Source: Podarcis raffonei (lineage: Eukaryota > Chordata > Lepidosauria > Squamata > Lacertidae). Taken from it: DNA of 64,000 nucleotides. Positions 11,101-25,000 of this stretch are shown here, piece after piece (positions within the stretch are counted from its first letter, which is position 1; the number at the start of each line of letters is the position of its first letter). The stretch spans positions 38,486,501 to 38,550,500 of the forward strand of contig NC_070615.1 of the NCBI RefSeq assembly GCF_027172205.1. Reading direction: 5' to 3'. The translations under genes and the position numbers were made by a program. The notes beneath the pieces are model-generated. The model was given only the letters and a program-made list of their open reading frames with translations. It was not told where the DNA came from and did not search any database.

Positions 11101-14100
11101 AGTGCTTGCTACTGAATCCTTCAAGTGGGTGTGTAAGGGTAGGTCCAGTGGTACCTGCTATGCAGGAATACCCTCTGGCTATGCAGGGAACCTTTGGCCC
11201 TCCGGATGTTGTTGAATTATAACTCCCATCATCTCTGGCCACTGACCACGCTTGCTGAGGCTGATGGGAGTTGTAGTTCAACAACATTGAGGGCCAAAGT
11301 TTTCCGACACTTGCTCTAGCATATGCATTGCCTGTCAATTAAATGACTTGGTTGCAGTTACGCATAAAGCTGATAAACCTGAAATTATAATGGTTGGTTA
11401 ATGCATAATGCAGCAGGGAGGGGGGAGGAACTGCTAATTAGAATTCCTGCTTGCTCATATGACGTGGTGTCTGGGCTCTTTCTCCTTAATAAAAAGTCTC
11501 CTTGCAGGGAGAGTAAAATAAATAAAATGCTTGTTAAGGACACTGACATCTAGAACTAATGCTGTGGACTTTAAAACAAAAAACAGCAGCAGCAGCATAC
11601 AGAGAATAGAAAAGGGCATATTTGCTTCACATCCTTTCAGAATCATTTGCACACTTAGTGTGCCTTCATATGTTCATTACATCCTCCTTTACTGAACAAC
11701 TTACCTCTCAAACTGCCCAGTTAAACTCCGTTATTGGATCCACTCATTTTGTTGCTAGTTCATTTTATGAAGCAATGCGTTTTTAGAAAAGGAAAAAAAT
11801 TTAACAATGGAAGATTTTTCTTAGCATTTCCACAGACAATTTTTGACCCCGCATCATTGGCAATACTAATATGAAAGACAAAAGAACATTATGATGGGGA
11901 AATCCAGCACTTTAATAGAATGAGAGAAGTAGCATAGGTGGTTGGGGAAAGCATACATTGAAAATCCATTTTTCTTTAAAAATTGCTCTCTACATTTTTT
12001 TGGCTAGATGCTGGCAAATCAACAATTGGAGGACAAATAATGTAAGCAGCTTAATTTATCAAATCTTTGAAATGTTTGTGCTTGATTGCTTTTGTTGACG
12101 TAGACTTACCTGCAGTGCAGCATTAGTCTGAATCTCTTACCAATTGTTTTCTGTCTATTGTGAAGTCTATTGTAAATGTCCATAGACATTTTCCTAAACT
12201 TTCCTGTAGTTCTACCAGGATGGTGAACATGAGGCCTTCAAGATGTTATTGGACTCCATCTCCCATCAGCCTCAGCCAGCATGACCAATAGAGATGATGG
12301 AAGTTGGAGTCCAGCAACATCCAGAGAGCCACATGTTTCCCCAGTCCTGATATAAATTACAAAATGTCATATGCCCATACTAAATGCTGTTTCTCAATGT
12401 AAATGTTTGATCAAAACCTGCTTCTCATGCAGCACTGTAGTCCAGGTTTTCTCATACTTGGGCTTCCAGCTGTTATTGGACTATGACTCCCATTCCTATC
12501 TAGCAGAACCAATGATCAGGGATGATGGGAATTGTAGTCCCAAAACAGCTTGTCTTAACTATTTTCTGTGGATTGGCTATCTTTATATGCTGCTGTGTAT
12601 GCCAATGAAGCAGTGAGCTGTATGGATGGTTTATTTACCTTCCTGATGGTTTATTTACCACCTCATTCTATCTCCTTAAAAATAAAGCTGCTTTCTGCAG
12701 GCAGCTTCTACATTCTAAACAACATACGAATCTATTTTTTTCTAGGTACTTGACAGGCATGGTTGATAAAAGAACACTTGAAAAATATGAAAGAGAAGCT
12801 AAAGAAAAAAACAGAGAAACCTGGTATGAACTCCCCTACATCTTATGATGAACATGCTTTAACCTGTGTGGATTGTTTTTTTCCTCTCTCTTTGGCAAGA
12901 AATAGATAAAGTTCCTGGAGAGCAGGTTCTGACTTAGGAGAATACCAGCTTAGGGGCTGAGTGAGGAGGAGCCTCTGTTACCTGTCGTAGTTGATGGGTT
13001 GCAGCCATTGTTAGTCCTACTCAGAGTAAGCAGCACTGAAGTGACGTCTCTAGGGCACAAGCCTGGGCAGTGTATATGGAGGTCCTGGCTTGCCCAGACG
13101 ACAGGACCTCCCCTCTCAGCCTCACTGATGTGGTCCAAAGGAAAGGAAAGCAATATATCAGCACCAGCTTGGCTGCAGGAGTTGCCTAAAGGAAGCGTAC
13201 AAGATGCCATCTAGCTGCCATCCAGCTTCCTTAGGGACTCCACTCTGGATTTATGTAGGGGTTACTCCCTAACATTTTCTTCTCCTGAAGATGGCTAGCA
13301 AGGCAGTGGGTATACATTTTCTAGAAATGCTCTCCTTTACTTCAGTTGCATGCTAGAACGCTGGACTTTGAAAGCACACTCAGCTGCCTTGCCCAGTTCT
13401 TGTGAGTTCCTGGGAATGTTCAGATACAATTTTGTGCCTAGAAGGCTTTTGAGAACCATTGAGCCGCACAGTGCTCATGTGATCACTCTTTTCCCTCTCC
13501 CTGTAGGTACCTCTCCTGGGCCTTGGACACAAACCAGGAAGAAAGAGACAAAGGTAAAACAGTGGAAGTGGGCCGTGCCTATTTCGAAACGGAGAAGAAA
13601 CACTTCACAATTTTAGATGCTCCAGGGCATAAGAGCTTTGTCCCAAATATGATTGGTGGTGCTTCTCAAGCTGATCTAGCTGTGTTGGTAAGAAATCATT
13701 CAGTCCCTCTCTGGGTTAAGGAGTCCTTGGCAGATGTTTAGCTGATGACCTGTTACTGTTTTTTTACTGAAGTACGTTTCTTGCAGCTGTAGTGACCTGC
13801 TTCATGGTCTCATTTTATTTCATTTTTTACTTTGTACATGCATTAACTAAGGCAGGGGTCACATGCCAGTGCAGGGGTGGGTGTAGAGGCAAAATTGAAT
13901 GAAGCAACAAATTTAATTTTTACCTTGGTATAGTAGACAACTTCCTACACTTGTTTGCACACCCATCTTGATCCTCCATCTGGACGAGAAAGAGCCCTTA
14001 GTAGAGTTCAAGGACACCTAACCATACAAAAACATTTGGAGTGGAAAGCAGGGACAATGAATGGTGAGGCTTGTGGAAAATTTCAAGGGCCACATCAAGG

Positions 14101-17100
14101 CCTGGAGGGCCACATTTGGCCCCTGAACTTGAGGTTCCACACCCCCGTTCCTAAGGAATTAGTAGTTGTAAGATAATAGCTTTTAATATAAAAATTGTAG
14201 TCTTGAGATTATTTGAACAGTTGACTTAAAGGAGCAATCCTCAATATAGGTCACCTTGCAAGGCCTAAAATCTCTGACAGTTCTTAATTCTAACTGGAGA
14301 AGAGCAAGGAATTGAGCTATAGCCCTAATAATTCAAACATTGTTGGTTTATCTCCCTTCCAACTAGGTTATCTCTGCAAGGAAAGGAGAGTTTGAAACTG
14401 GTTTTGAGAAAGGGGGACAAACGAGAGAGCATGCCATGTTAGCAAAAACTGCAGGCGTAAAACATTTAATAGTTCTTATTAATAAAATGGATGATCCAAC
14501 TGTGAACTGGAGCAATGAAAGGTGAGTAGAACTCTTGTTAAATTCTTGTTTTGTTTTTACATGTTTTATCTACAGTGCGTATGTTATCTTTTTGTATTAG
14601 AAATGGGATTGGTCTTCTCCTACCTAATATACCCTGGTGTCCTAAATTCTGGAAACCTAGGTGGAGTTGTTCCAGAGCTACAGGGAAGATTAAATGTTGC
14701 CATTGGGGTGCAAGATCACTCCCATTACATGACTGAAATGCATGCTGCAGAAATACAGGACTCTTTTTCACACAGGCCCTGTTGACCCATAACTAAAATT
14801 CCTGCATGTGGCTCTACTACTTTAGTATTCATGTGGCGATCACATCATCAAACCATCTTTTATATGCCCTCACAGTAGTTAGTTAGAATGGGGACAGCAA
14901 GGACTTCACTGGAATGGCCCCTAGAATTTGGAATAATCCCTCAAATTAGACATGATGAAGAGCCCATCTCTGGTTGTTTTCTATAGCAGCTTATTTCAGG
15001 AGGTCTGCTGATGCTCAAGGAAGTTTTCATGCTGTCATTTTTGCCTTCACAATAAGTTTAAATACTGTATATTTCCTTGAATATTGTAGAAAGGACTATA
15101 ATAGCTCATGGCACTCATCACTGTCCTCCGTGCGCCAGTAGCGGTTTAGTCATGCTGGCCACATGACCCAGAAAGCTGTCTGTGGACAAACACTGACTCC
15201 CTCAGCCTGAAAGTGAGATGAGTGCCGCAACCCCATAGCGGACTGGACCAAACTGTCCAGGGGTCCTTTACCTTTTACCTTAATAGCTCAGGGGTCCTAG
15301 ATTTTGTTCCTGCCATCCCCTTTAAAGGTTCAGGTAGTAAGTAATGGGGGAAGACCCCTGTCTTTGTCTGAGAGACTGGGCACCTGCTGTCACTGCTGAG
15401 CTAGCTGAATGAATAGTCTGACCTAGTACAGTGGTACCTTGGGTTACAAACGCTTCAGGTTACATACGCTTCAGGTTACAGACTCCACTAACCCAGAAAT
15501 AGTACCTCGGGTTAAGAACTTTGCTTCAGGATGAGAACAGAAATCATGCTCCGGCGGCAGCAGGAGGCCCCATTAGCTCAGGTACCTCAGGTTAAGAACA
15601 GTTTCAGGTTAAGAATGGACCTCTGGGACGAATTAAGTGCTTAACCCGAGGTACCACTGTATAAGTAAACAATTGCTAATTCAAATCTCCTTCTTACATA
15701 CTAAGCCTGTGCTTTGCAAAGAACACTGCCAGATTCACCCATGTGCATTCCGACACAGTACAGTCTTACAGGGACTACCACAGTGTCATTTTCCTCGATT
15801 CCCACAAACCTCTAACCCTGTTTATACAAGGACTATCCCTTATAGAAGAGGAGGGCAAAGATACCTGCGAAATTTACAGTAGATTGGCAAGGATTTGTGG
15901 CTCCCAATTGCTTAACAATGACAAAAAGGGACCTTTTGCCTCACTTCCCTTTCCATTAGCCCACTATAATGAAGAAAGGGTAACCAGGAGTGGGCTTTTG
16001 TATGAAAGAACCCTGAGGTCAGTTCAGTTCTGGTGCTGAAAATGAATCCTAGGATCAGAATGTACATAGAGACACCCTCTTCTTTCATTTGGCATGTGTC
16101 TCTTCCATCTGGCTCTTGCTGGTAGATTTTCAGATTCTAATACAAAGCAGATCTAACAAGTCTGCCCACCCCTGCTCTCTGTGGTCTCCATTCTACATTG
16201 GTGCCTATGATTGTTGGCAGATAAACAGCTCCATCAAAATTTCTGGATAAAGGCAGGTAGTTTTAGAGGTCTGCTATTTGGGAAAGATGTTCACTTAAAC
16301 TTGATTCAAGCTCAGATCCATCAAGAAAGCATTGCGAGGTGAAATGTAAAGAGAAACTGGCAGTATCACACAACTCCTGGCTCCATTGTCTCACCCCAGC
16401 ACCTTTGACATAGCTGTTCCAAGACCATCCAAAGTCTGTTAAAGTTTTTCTTCTGTTGGGTGAAACTTTCAGGTATGAGGAATGTAAAGAGAAATTGGTG
16501 CCATTCTTGAAGAAAGTTGGCTTCAATCCGAAAAAAGATATTCACTTCATGCCCTGCTCTGGATTGACTGGAGCAAACCTCAAGGAACAATCGGACTTCT
16601 GTCCTTGGTATATGTATGTATCTTTATCTTTATTTTATTTAACGTGATGCCCTGCTTTTCTGTGGAGAGCTAGTTCCAAAGCAGCAAATGCGAAATGCCA
16701 CATGTCATAAAACCCTGTAAAATCAAATTTAAGTAGTCTTAATAAAAATAGCTGTTACTGACCCACATAGCAGCAGAGAATCAAAACAGTTTCACACTTC
16801 AGTGAAGCCACCACCATTAACTGTAAAAGGCCTGCCTGAACAAGCGAGTTTCAAGCACCTGCCTAAACTACATAACTTTCCAAAGACATCTGAAGGCTGT
16901 CCTGTATCAGGAAGTTTAAAATGTTTGATATCTCACTGTGTTTTTATATTATGTTGGAAGCTGCCCAGAGTGGCTGGCTGGGTGGTTGTGGTTGTTGTTG
17001 TTGTTATTATAATATCATCATCATCATCATTATTGACGAGAGCAAGCCTGACAGACCTGTTGGTGTCTGTCACAGCACACTTCCAATCTGGGTCAAGAGG

Positions 17101-20100
17101 AAACTGTCTGAAACAGGCAGTTTCCGCTTAGGCCCAGGTAGTCGTTCGGAGTGTTGGGGAGAGCAGGCCCATGGGAAGGTTGCCATTGGCCAGCCTCTTA
17201 GTGATTGCCTAGAGCACTGAGGTGGGGAGAGTGCTGCAGGCTACTAAGAGACACCCCAGTTTGTGAGCTGATATTTGTTTTGTGTGCTTGAAGAAAAGTG
17301 ATCAGGCCAGTACTGATGTGATCACAAGGCGAGTGGCTGCTCAAATAGCCCTTCTGCAAATCCTTTCTGTTAAAATTTGATTATCTGCAGATTTGATCCA
17401 TGTTAAAACTTAAGCACTGCTGGTAGGGTGGTAGCTTTGAACTATTTTCAAACTACATTTTCAAATGAACCATTATCAAAGCTAGGGCACCTGTCTGTAT
17501 TTTTTGTTGCCTCAGTTAAGATGGCAAGCAAGAACTCTTACAGTTCCTAGGAATATTTAAATGTCTCTATGATCGTAGGGAAAATAACTTTATATCAGAT
17601 TTGGTAGAATTTCTGCTTATACAGTGCCTTTAAAAGTTGGTAATTCATGAATGTGATGCAGGTATATTCATCTCATGAATAATGTTACTGTCTCAGAAGT
17701 TAATTGTCTCCAAGAACCATTATAGGTCAAAATCTTAAACAAGACAAAGACATACCATGGATTTGCATGACATTATTTTCCCTCCTCTCTTTTTCAGTGG
17801 GCTACCGTTTATTCCATATCTGGATAACTTGCCAAATTTCAACAGACCGGTTGATGGACCAATCAGGCTGCCAATTGTTGATAAATATAAGGTACTCAAA
17901 TAACAGCTACCTTGAAGATTTGACACAATTGCTTTAGTTGCTCAGTTTCTCATTTATAGTTGGCTGTGTCTCATGGCTGCTTCCTCCTTCCCCCCAAATA
18001 CGTTAATCCAAAGCCTGCCATTGGACTAAAATGTGCAAAATGCAATTGAATTGTTCTTCTATTATCTAGGTACTGTACCTTAACCTGTTTTGGTGACATA
18101 TGACAGTTGGGAGTGTTAAGAACATAGGGCCATATTCAGCTAACTCATTGCACTAGCACGAAATTTTCCACTAGCATGATAGAACTTCCCCCATTTACAC
18201 CCCCAGGCCCTCCTCAGATCTAGGAGAGAAGCCCTAGAAGAATGTGCAGGGAGAGGAGAGGAGAGATAATTTGCACTCACTAAATGATCTCTCTAGCGAA
18301 ACATTGAATACAACTCATAGTAATATTTCAGAACATTTCCCTGCACTCAGTGAAATTATTAAAACATGCAACCTATAGGTCTCAAGCTGAAGACTTTGTT
18401 ATTCTGTGACTGAACTGGAGTGTGCCTGCGTGCACCCTTAATGCACTCTTCTGGTTCCATTTTCTGTAAATGTAGTGTCACAGCAATTTGTGTAATTTTC
18501 TCACAATGAAAAGATTGAGATGAACTGAAATACATGTGTCACATTTTTCAGCGAGCATTGAGTACTGAGTCCCATTCACTTGAATGAGAGAATTAAGCAG
18601 AATTTTAAACATTAAACTTTCCCCATTGGTATCAGTGGGACTAAAAATTGCATAGCTTTGTCTTAAGTGTCTACTGAAAATTGGACAGCATCGCTGCCTG
18701 AGAGTTGCTTACACATGGAGTTGGATACAAAGATTTTCTTCCTCTATCAAAGGGAGTCCCCCTTGAATGAGGGGCAGGAGCCTTTGGAATAGAATCCAGT
18801 GCATTTAACTGGCATCATAGTTGCAGGACTTTCATTAGTCTATGGTAGACTTGATAAATTCTACAGCTGAGTTGGTAGTATGTCATGCTTACCTGTTTAA
18901 ATCCACCAGGTCCTGAAGGTCTCACAAAAACAAGTAACCCAGTTAAAATTCAGCTAACACCAGTTGAAATTTAGCATTCCTAAACCTCAGCCCTGAATAG
19001 ATCTATCCCCTCCCCTAAGTATTAAGATTTGTCTTTGCACCCTACCCTATCCTCAGAGTGTCAGTGTGGCCACCTAACAAGGTGCAGTTGCTGGTGATAA
19101 GGTGGTGCTCTCGTGTGATCTTAAATATAAGGGTGATAACATGTAGATGTGAGCATACAGTTAACTAGTGGTTACTCCCAATATTTTACCCCTTGGGTTT
19201 AATTTATCTCCAGCAAAAGCTCCTTACTGCTTTGATTGAAATTCCTTAGCACTATGCCAGATGTTCTCTTTTGTAAAGTGCAGTAGGTTCTATTTTGCTG
19301 ATTTAAAAAACAACCTTTCTTTCCATGTTGAAGGATATGGGCACGGTAGTTCTGGGAAAGCTGGAATCAGGCTCTATCTGCAAAGGACAGCAGCTTGTGA
19401 TGATGCCAAACAAGGTACGGCACGTTTTCCTCTTAAGAAGCTTAACTTTCTAGTGTTAAGCCTACAAAATAATTCTGATGTTGAAAATCGGCATTCCCCT
19501 ATGAGGTTTCTTTTCTGCTCTTGAGAAGGCTTAGTCTGCTTAGGCACTAATAAGCAGAAATATGCACATGATCAGCCTAGTTTTAGTTTGAGGAACTCCT
19601 GAAACATGTGCTGCTGTTTTTTTTTAGTTGCAATTAGCAGGATCCTAGTCGGGGATGGCCAGGGATTCTATGCAGGGGACACACATTGCAGTGTGGAAGA
19701 TAATAGGCAGAAGGCTTATGTTTGGTTCATAGGCAATAAAGTCTCCACAAGCAGATCTTACTGTTTTCCCCACCCCCCAACCCATAAGAGTGGATGGCAG
19801 TCATTGACTTGATTAGAAAAAGTGAATGAGTACTGTCACAGACACAAGAGGTTAAACCTTCTGCTATACCCTTGAAACCCTAATTTCTTAAGGGAAGCAG
19901 ATTTACCTCATCTGCCTCTCCCCCCAAAAAAGAAAATTGCACCCAGTGCGTACACACACACATACGCACTGATCATTTATAATCCTCCCTTTTCTTGAAG
20001 GTCTCAAGGTGGAGATACATAAACCTCGAAATCAAACTTAACAGTAAAAAAACCCAACCAGCAATAAATACAAAATTCAGAATCAAAGTTAAAAGACAAA

Positions 20101-22039
20101 TTAGCAGCAACAAAGAAACACTGAGTCCCCAGTGCACCTCACCTTCTCCCATAGTCCAGGGGAAAAGGTATATTTTCATCTGTTGGCAAAACAAGAGCAG
20201 TGTAAACTTAGGCCTTCTCTTGAAGTCCCGTGTTGGCATTTTTGCAATCATCACGAGTGTTTGGAATTTGGGGTGGAAAGGGGAACCTTAACATATTCTG
20301 ATATCCTGCCTTGAAATGCTGTGGTTTACCCTGCCCAGAGTTGGGTTGTTTCATCTTGCCGCCAACGCAGACAAGCTCTTGAGCTGCTTGAAATATGCTG
20401 TCCTTTAGTGTTGAGTGTATGCTGTGGCTACTTTTTATGCAAGGCTTGCTAAGTTTCAGCTCAAATATCTGTGCTAGGTAGCCTAAAACATTTCAGATTT
20501 TCCGTTTTTAAAAAAAGGTTGCTTTGATAAAGTAGAGAACGAGTCATCCTGAACCACCAGTCTCTTCCGTCTTTAAGGCAGAAAATTCCACTGTTGCACT
20601 TTTTTCCCTGGAAGCTTTCCAGAGCTTGGGTCTCACGCACCCATGTAAAATTCATACCTTGTGGTTCTGAAATCTGTATCTGTTGGAACAACTTTTGAAA
20701 CCCAGCTTACTCTGCCTTGCATACTTTATGTGAACCCTGTTCATTATTAACAGACCAATGGAAAGTTAAAAGCTATATGTTAAGAACTCCAAGTCCCTGC
20801 TACACACTGCTACAAACCATCAGGTTTATCTGATTTTGGCAGGAGTTGGCTCCTTTCAAAACAGGTGTTTCTCAGAAATACTCCTCCAAGCAAGTTGCCT
20901 TGTTTCACAACCCTGTACTGGTTTCATGTTGTGTCTGAAATCTGAGCTTGGGGCATCTGGTTGCAAGAGATCTAAATAACCAGCACCCAGTTTTCTCTGC
21001 TTACCTTCGTGACTCCAGTCTTCAATAAAACAGAGGGTGGGGTTTGGAGGGGTAACGTTCAAAATACAAATTTTAAATTTGTTTCTACACTTACTTACCA
21101 AAGAGCAATATTAAGTTGATAGTCATTGTGTTGAAGAGGCAGAGGGAAGGGAGGTTTCTGCTAATAGAGGAGCCTTCTGGGAGAGAGGAGAGGATCCTTT
21201 GGTGCGAGGTATAAAGGGTAGAGGTTGAGCAAAGTAGATGTGTTGGGAAGCACTGTTTTGTTTAGGGGGTTTTTTTTGTTTTGTTTCTGGATTTGATAGT
21301 TTAGTTTTACCAAGCCCTTCGTTGTATCCAATGGAGTTTTCCTCAGAGTAGACCTTTTAAAATTAATGGACCTACATAAATCATGTTCATTAATTTTAGT
21401 GGGTCTTCTGAGTAAAACTAGCAATGGATACAGTCTCATGTATTTAAATTATTGTAAGCAACTTTGGGGGTTGGGGGTGGAGAAATGTTGCAAATTGCTA
21501 TAACGGTCTGGAGCAAGGAAAGGTTTGAGTAGCTTGCAAGTGGAGATGTTTGGAAAGTGGCACCCTGTATTATGTGATTCACTCCCAAATCACTTCCTTC
21601 TGTAACAGTATTTGGCTTTTTCCTTGCAAAAGGTCAGGGAGAAGAGGATATGTTAGTTTTGCCTTAAACGTTCTACTGACTGCAAATATTTAGTGACTTC
21701 CTGGCTATTGCATTCAGTTACTTTACCAGTAACTCTGGAGCCGCGGAATTAAATCTGCTTGCCTTGAGCATAAGCAAACATGAATGTTCTCTGCAGTTTG
21801 TGATCCCACTATGTGGGATTCTGTGTTAGACTTTTTAAAATATTGAATAACAGGGCAATGAATACATACCGCATTATAGAAAAGGAAACTTTAAAAAGTA
21901 TTTTTGTACAAATGTACAAATATATAAAACTTTTTTTAAAGGGGGGAAGAGTTAGCTATACAATATAAAAGCCAGCTTCCCTGCCTCCTGGTCTCCCAGA
22001 ACCAGAAGAGGTATGATGATGATGATGATGATGATGATG

Positions 22040-22086
<47 letters not shown>

Positions 22087-25000
22087 TTATTTATACCCCG
22101 CCCATCTGGCTGGGCCTCCCCAGCCACTCTGGGCGGCTTCCATAAAAACCAAAAATACAGTAAAATATCACACGTTAAAAACTTCCCTGAACAGGGCTGC
22201 CTTAAGATGTCTTCTGAATGTCAGGTAGTTGTTTATCTCTTTGACATCTGCTGGAAGGGCGTTCCACAGGGCGGGCGCCACTACCGAGAAGGCCCTCTGC
22301 CTGGTTCCCTGTAGCTTTGCTTCTCGCAATGAGGGAACCGCCAGAAGGCCCTCGGCGCTGGACCTCAGCGTCCGGGCAGAATGATGGGGGTGGAGACGAA
22401 AAGGGTGGAGCAAAGACAGAGAAGTCTCAGGTGGCTTGGAAAAAACTCTGGCGAAGAGGGGACTTAGGACTCAGCTATACAGCTGCAAATAAAAGGTTTT
22501 AATTGTTTTAAGTGCACCATACAATGTGACACTAGATGGCGATGGTGAGCCTTATGGAAAATTCAATGTATTTTTTTAAAAAAAGCATTTTCAGAACGTT
22601 TTATATATGTGTGTGGATTCCACCTTAGGCAGCTATGAGAAGGTGGGGACTTTACTGCCTCATTGGGGCAAGACCTACTGGGAAGAGTTGCTGGGGTCAC
22701 TAGGCCTGTGCTGTTTTGGTTTATTTGAAAAACGTTAACTTCACTGACAACGGGTGTTTTATTGCCGATAACTGCTCCTGATAACTGTTTTTGTCAATTC
22801 TAATGTTTAATTCTATGTTGCTGTAAATGGCTTATATGTTTATCTGGCTTTTTGCAACCAAGTGTTATATACATTTTGTTTGATGAATAAATAGAAATGT
22901 TTTAAAGCCTTAACGTTGCTTTCTTGAAGCATAATGTGGAAGTCCTTGGAATCCTTTCCGATGATGTAGAAACTGAATCCGTAGCTCCAGGTGAAAATCT
23001 GAAGATTCGACTGAAAGGAATTGAAGAGGAGGAGATCCTCCCAGGGTTTATACTCTGTGATCTTAATAACCTGTGTCATTCAGGACGCACTTTTGATGCT
23101 CAGGTATGTTTGTTGGAAAACCATGTTTGATTTTCAACCGATAAATGAATAATACTAGAGTTGGTTGATCCAGATTTGCATAGGTTGAGGGTATATCAGC
23201 AATTAAATCTTGTTCAGAAATCAGTGGTATAAATGTGCGAATTAAATTGTTAATCCTTTGATTTGAAAGTCTTCACCTTCTAGAAAAGAAATTCTGTTTG
23301 CTTGCAAGTTGGTTAATTGTCCTAGCGTATATTTCTGCTTGAAGCAATATCTTCCTCCAGAGGGAAAGAGAGATGAGGGAATTACTACCCAATACCCATA
23401 AGAAATTGGTGTTTTTCTACATTATGTTTACTTAGTTATTCTTATTGATTACAGATAGTGATAATTGAGCATAAATCCATCATCTGCCCAGGGTACAATG
23501 CGGTGCTGCATATTCATACCTGTATTGAAGAAGTTGAGATCACAGTGAGTATTGCTCTCATCTTCTTAGATTAAAAGATACACAATTGTGGCAAAAGGTT
23601 TGAGTGAAGTGTCTATTAATTGTGCAGATGGGGTTTTTTGTCTCAGTTTTTGCTGTATATTTAGTAATCTCCCACAGCCACCATTAGATGGTCTCAGCAT
23701 CATGTTGTAATGACCTATGGCTAAATGCAGTCTAAATGTGTCCAAACTTTTTTCAAAGAGGGTCAGATTTGATGAAGTGAAGGCCGACCAAAGTTGTTAA
23801 GCTTTTTTTAGGACATAAACTGCCACAGAGGCCGGATTAAACTGACTGGCGGGCCGGATTAGGCCCCCAAAACGGACTTTGGGCATGCCTAATTTAATGG
23901 CCCAGTGCATTTGTGTAGTTCAAAATCATCATGATTTGAAACAGTATTTTACTAAGAATATTAAAAGTGTGTATCAGGTGAAGTAACATGGGGTAAAACT
24001 ACTTGTGAAAGGAATATATAGTGGTACATCCACCTAAGTTATACTCTAAGTACACCCATTAAAATTAATGGACCTAAGTTAGCCATGCTTATTAATTTAA
24101 GTGGGTCTGCTCTGAATTGTACTAGCATTGGATACAACCTATCATTCTTCCTGTACTTCAGTTGAGGTGTTGAGCTTCTTTTGAGAGAGGCTTTATTTCA
24201 GGTTAAGGGGGTGGGGAAGAACCAAATAACAATGAAACTGTTGTGGTTTTTCCTGCTGGACACCTCATAAACAGCTATCAAAGGACTGGGGCTTCTGTTG
24301 GAAAAAGAGAGCCCATGTTTTATCTTTTCTCTTTCCTTCTGTAGGCCTTAATCTGTCTGGTAGACAAAAAATCAGGAGAGAAAAGCAAGACACGGCCCCG
24401 TTTTGTTAAACAAGATCAAGTATGTATTGCCCGTTTAAGGACGGCAGGAACTATCTGCCTTGAGACATTCAAAGACTTCCCTCAGATGGGTCGATTCACC
24501 TTAAGAGATGAGGGTAAGAGGATTTGAAAATGGCTTGGTTGTTTGTTTGTTTTACTTTGTGTTGCTGAATCATAGAAAATAAAATTCTATGCTTTGGATG
24601 TATTGGCTTTGGCCAGCTTTAATTCTGGAAGGCACAAATATGACAGCCCTCCAGATGTTTGGACTACAAGTCCTGTGAGGCTTGGCCAACCTGGCCAGTG
24701 GTCAGGGTGCTGAAAGCTGTAATCCAAAACATCTGCAGGGGCACCAGGGCGGGGAAGGCTGGAATATGATACAGTGGTACCTCGGGTTAAGTATTTAATT
24801 TGTTCCGGAGGTCCATTCTTAACCTGAAACTGTTCTTAACCTGAAGCACCACTTTAGCTAATGGGGTCTCCTGCTGATACCACACTGCCAGAGCACGATT
24901 TCTGTTCTCATCCTGAAGCAAAGTTCTTAACCTGAGGTACTATTTCTGGGTTAGCGGAGTCTGTAACCTGAAGCGTATGTAACCTGAGGTACCACTGTAT

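Noticed and set aside
22013-22127. Open frames made of poly-methionine/isoleucine and poly-leucine/serine
   Set aside because: They are translations of the (ATG)n(AAT)n microsatellite.
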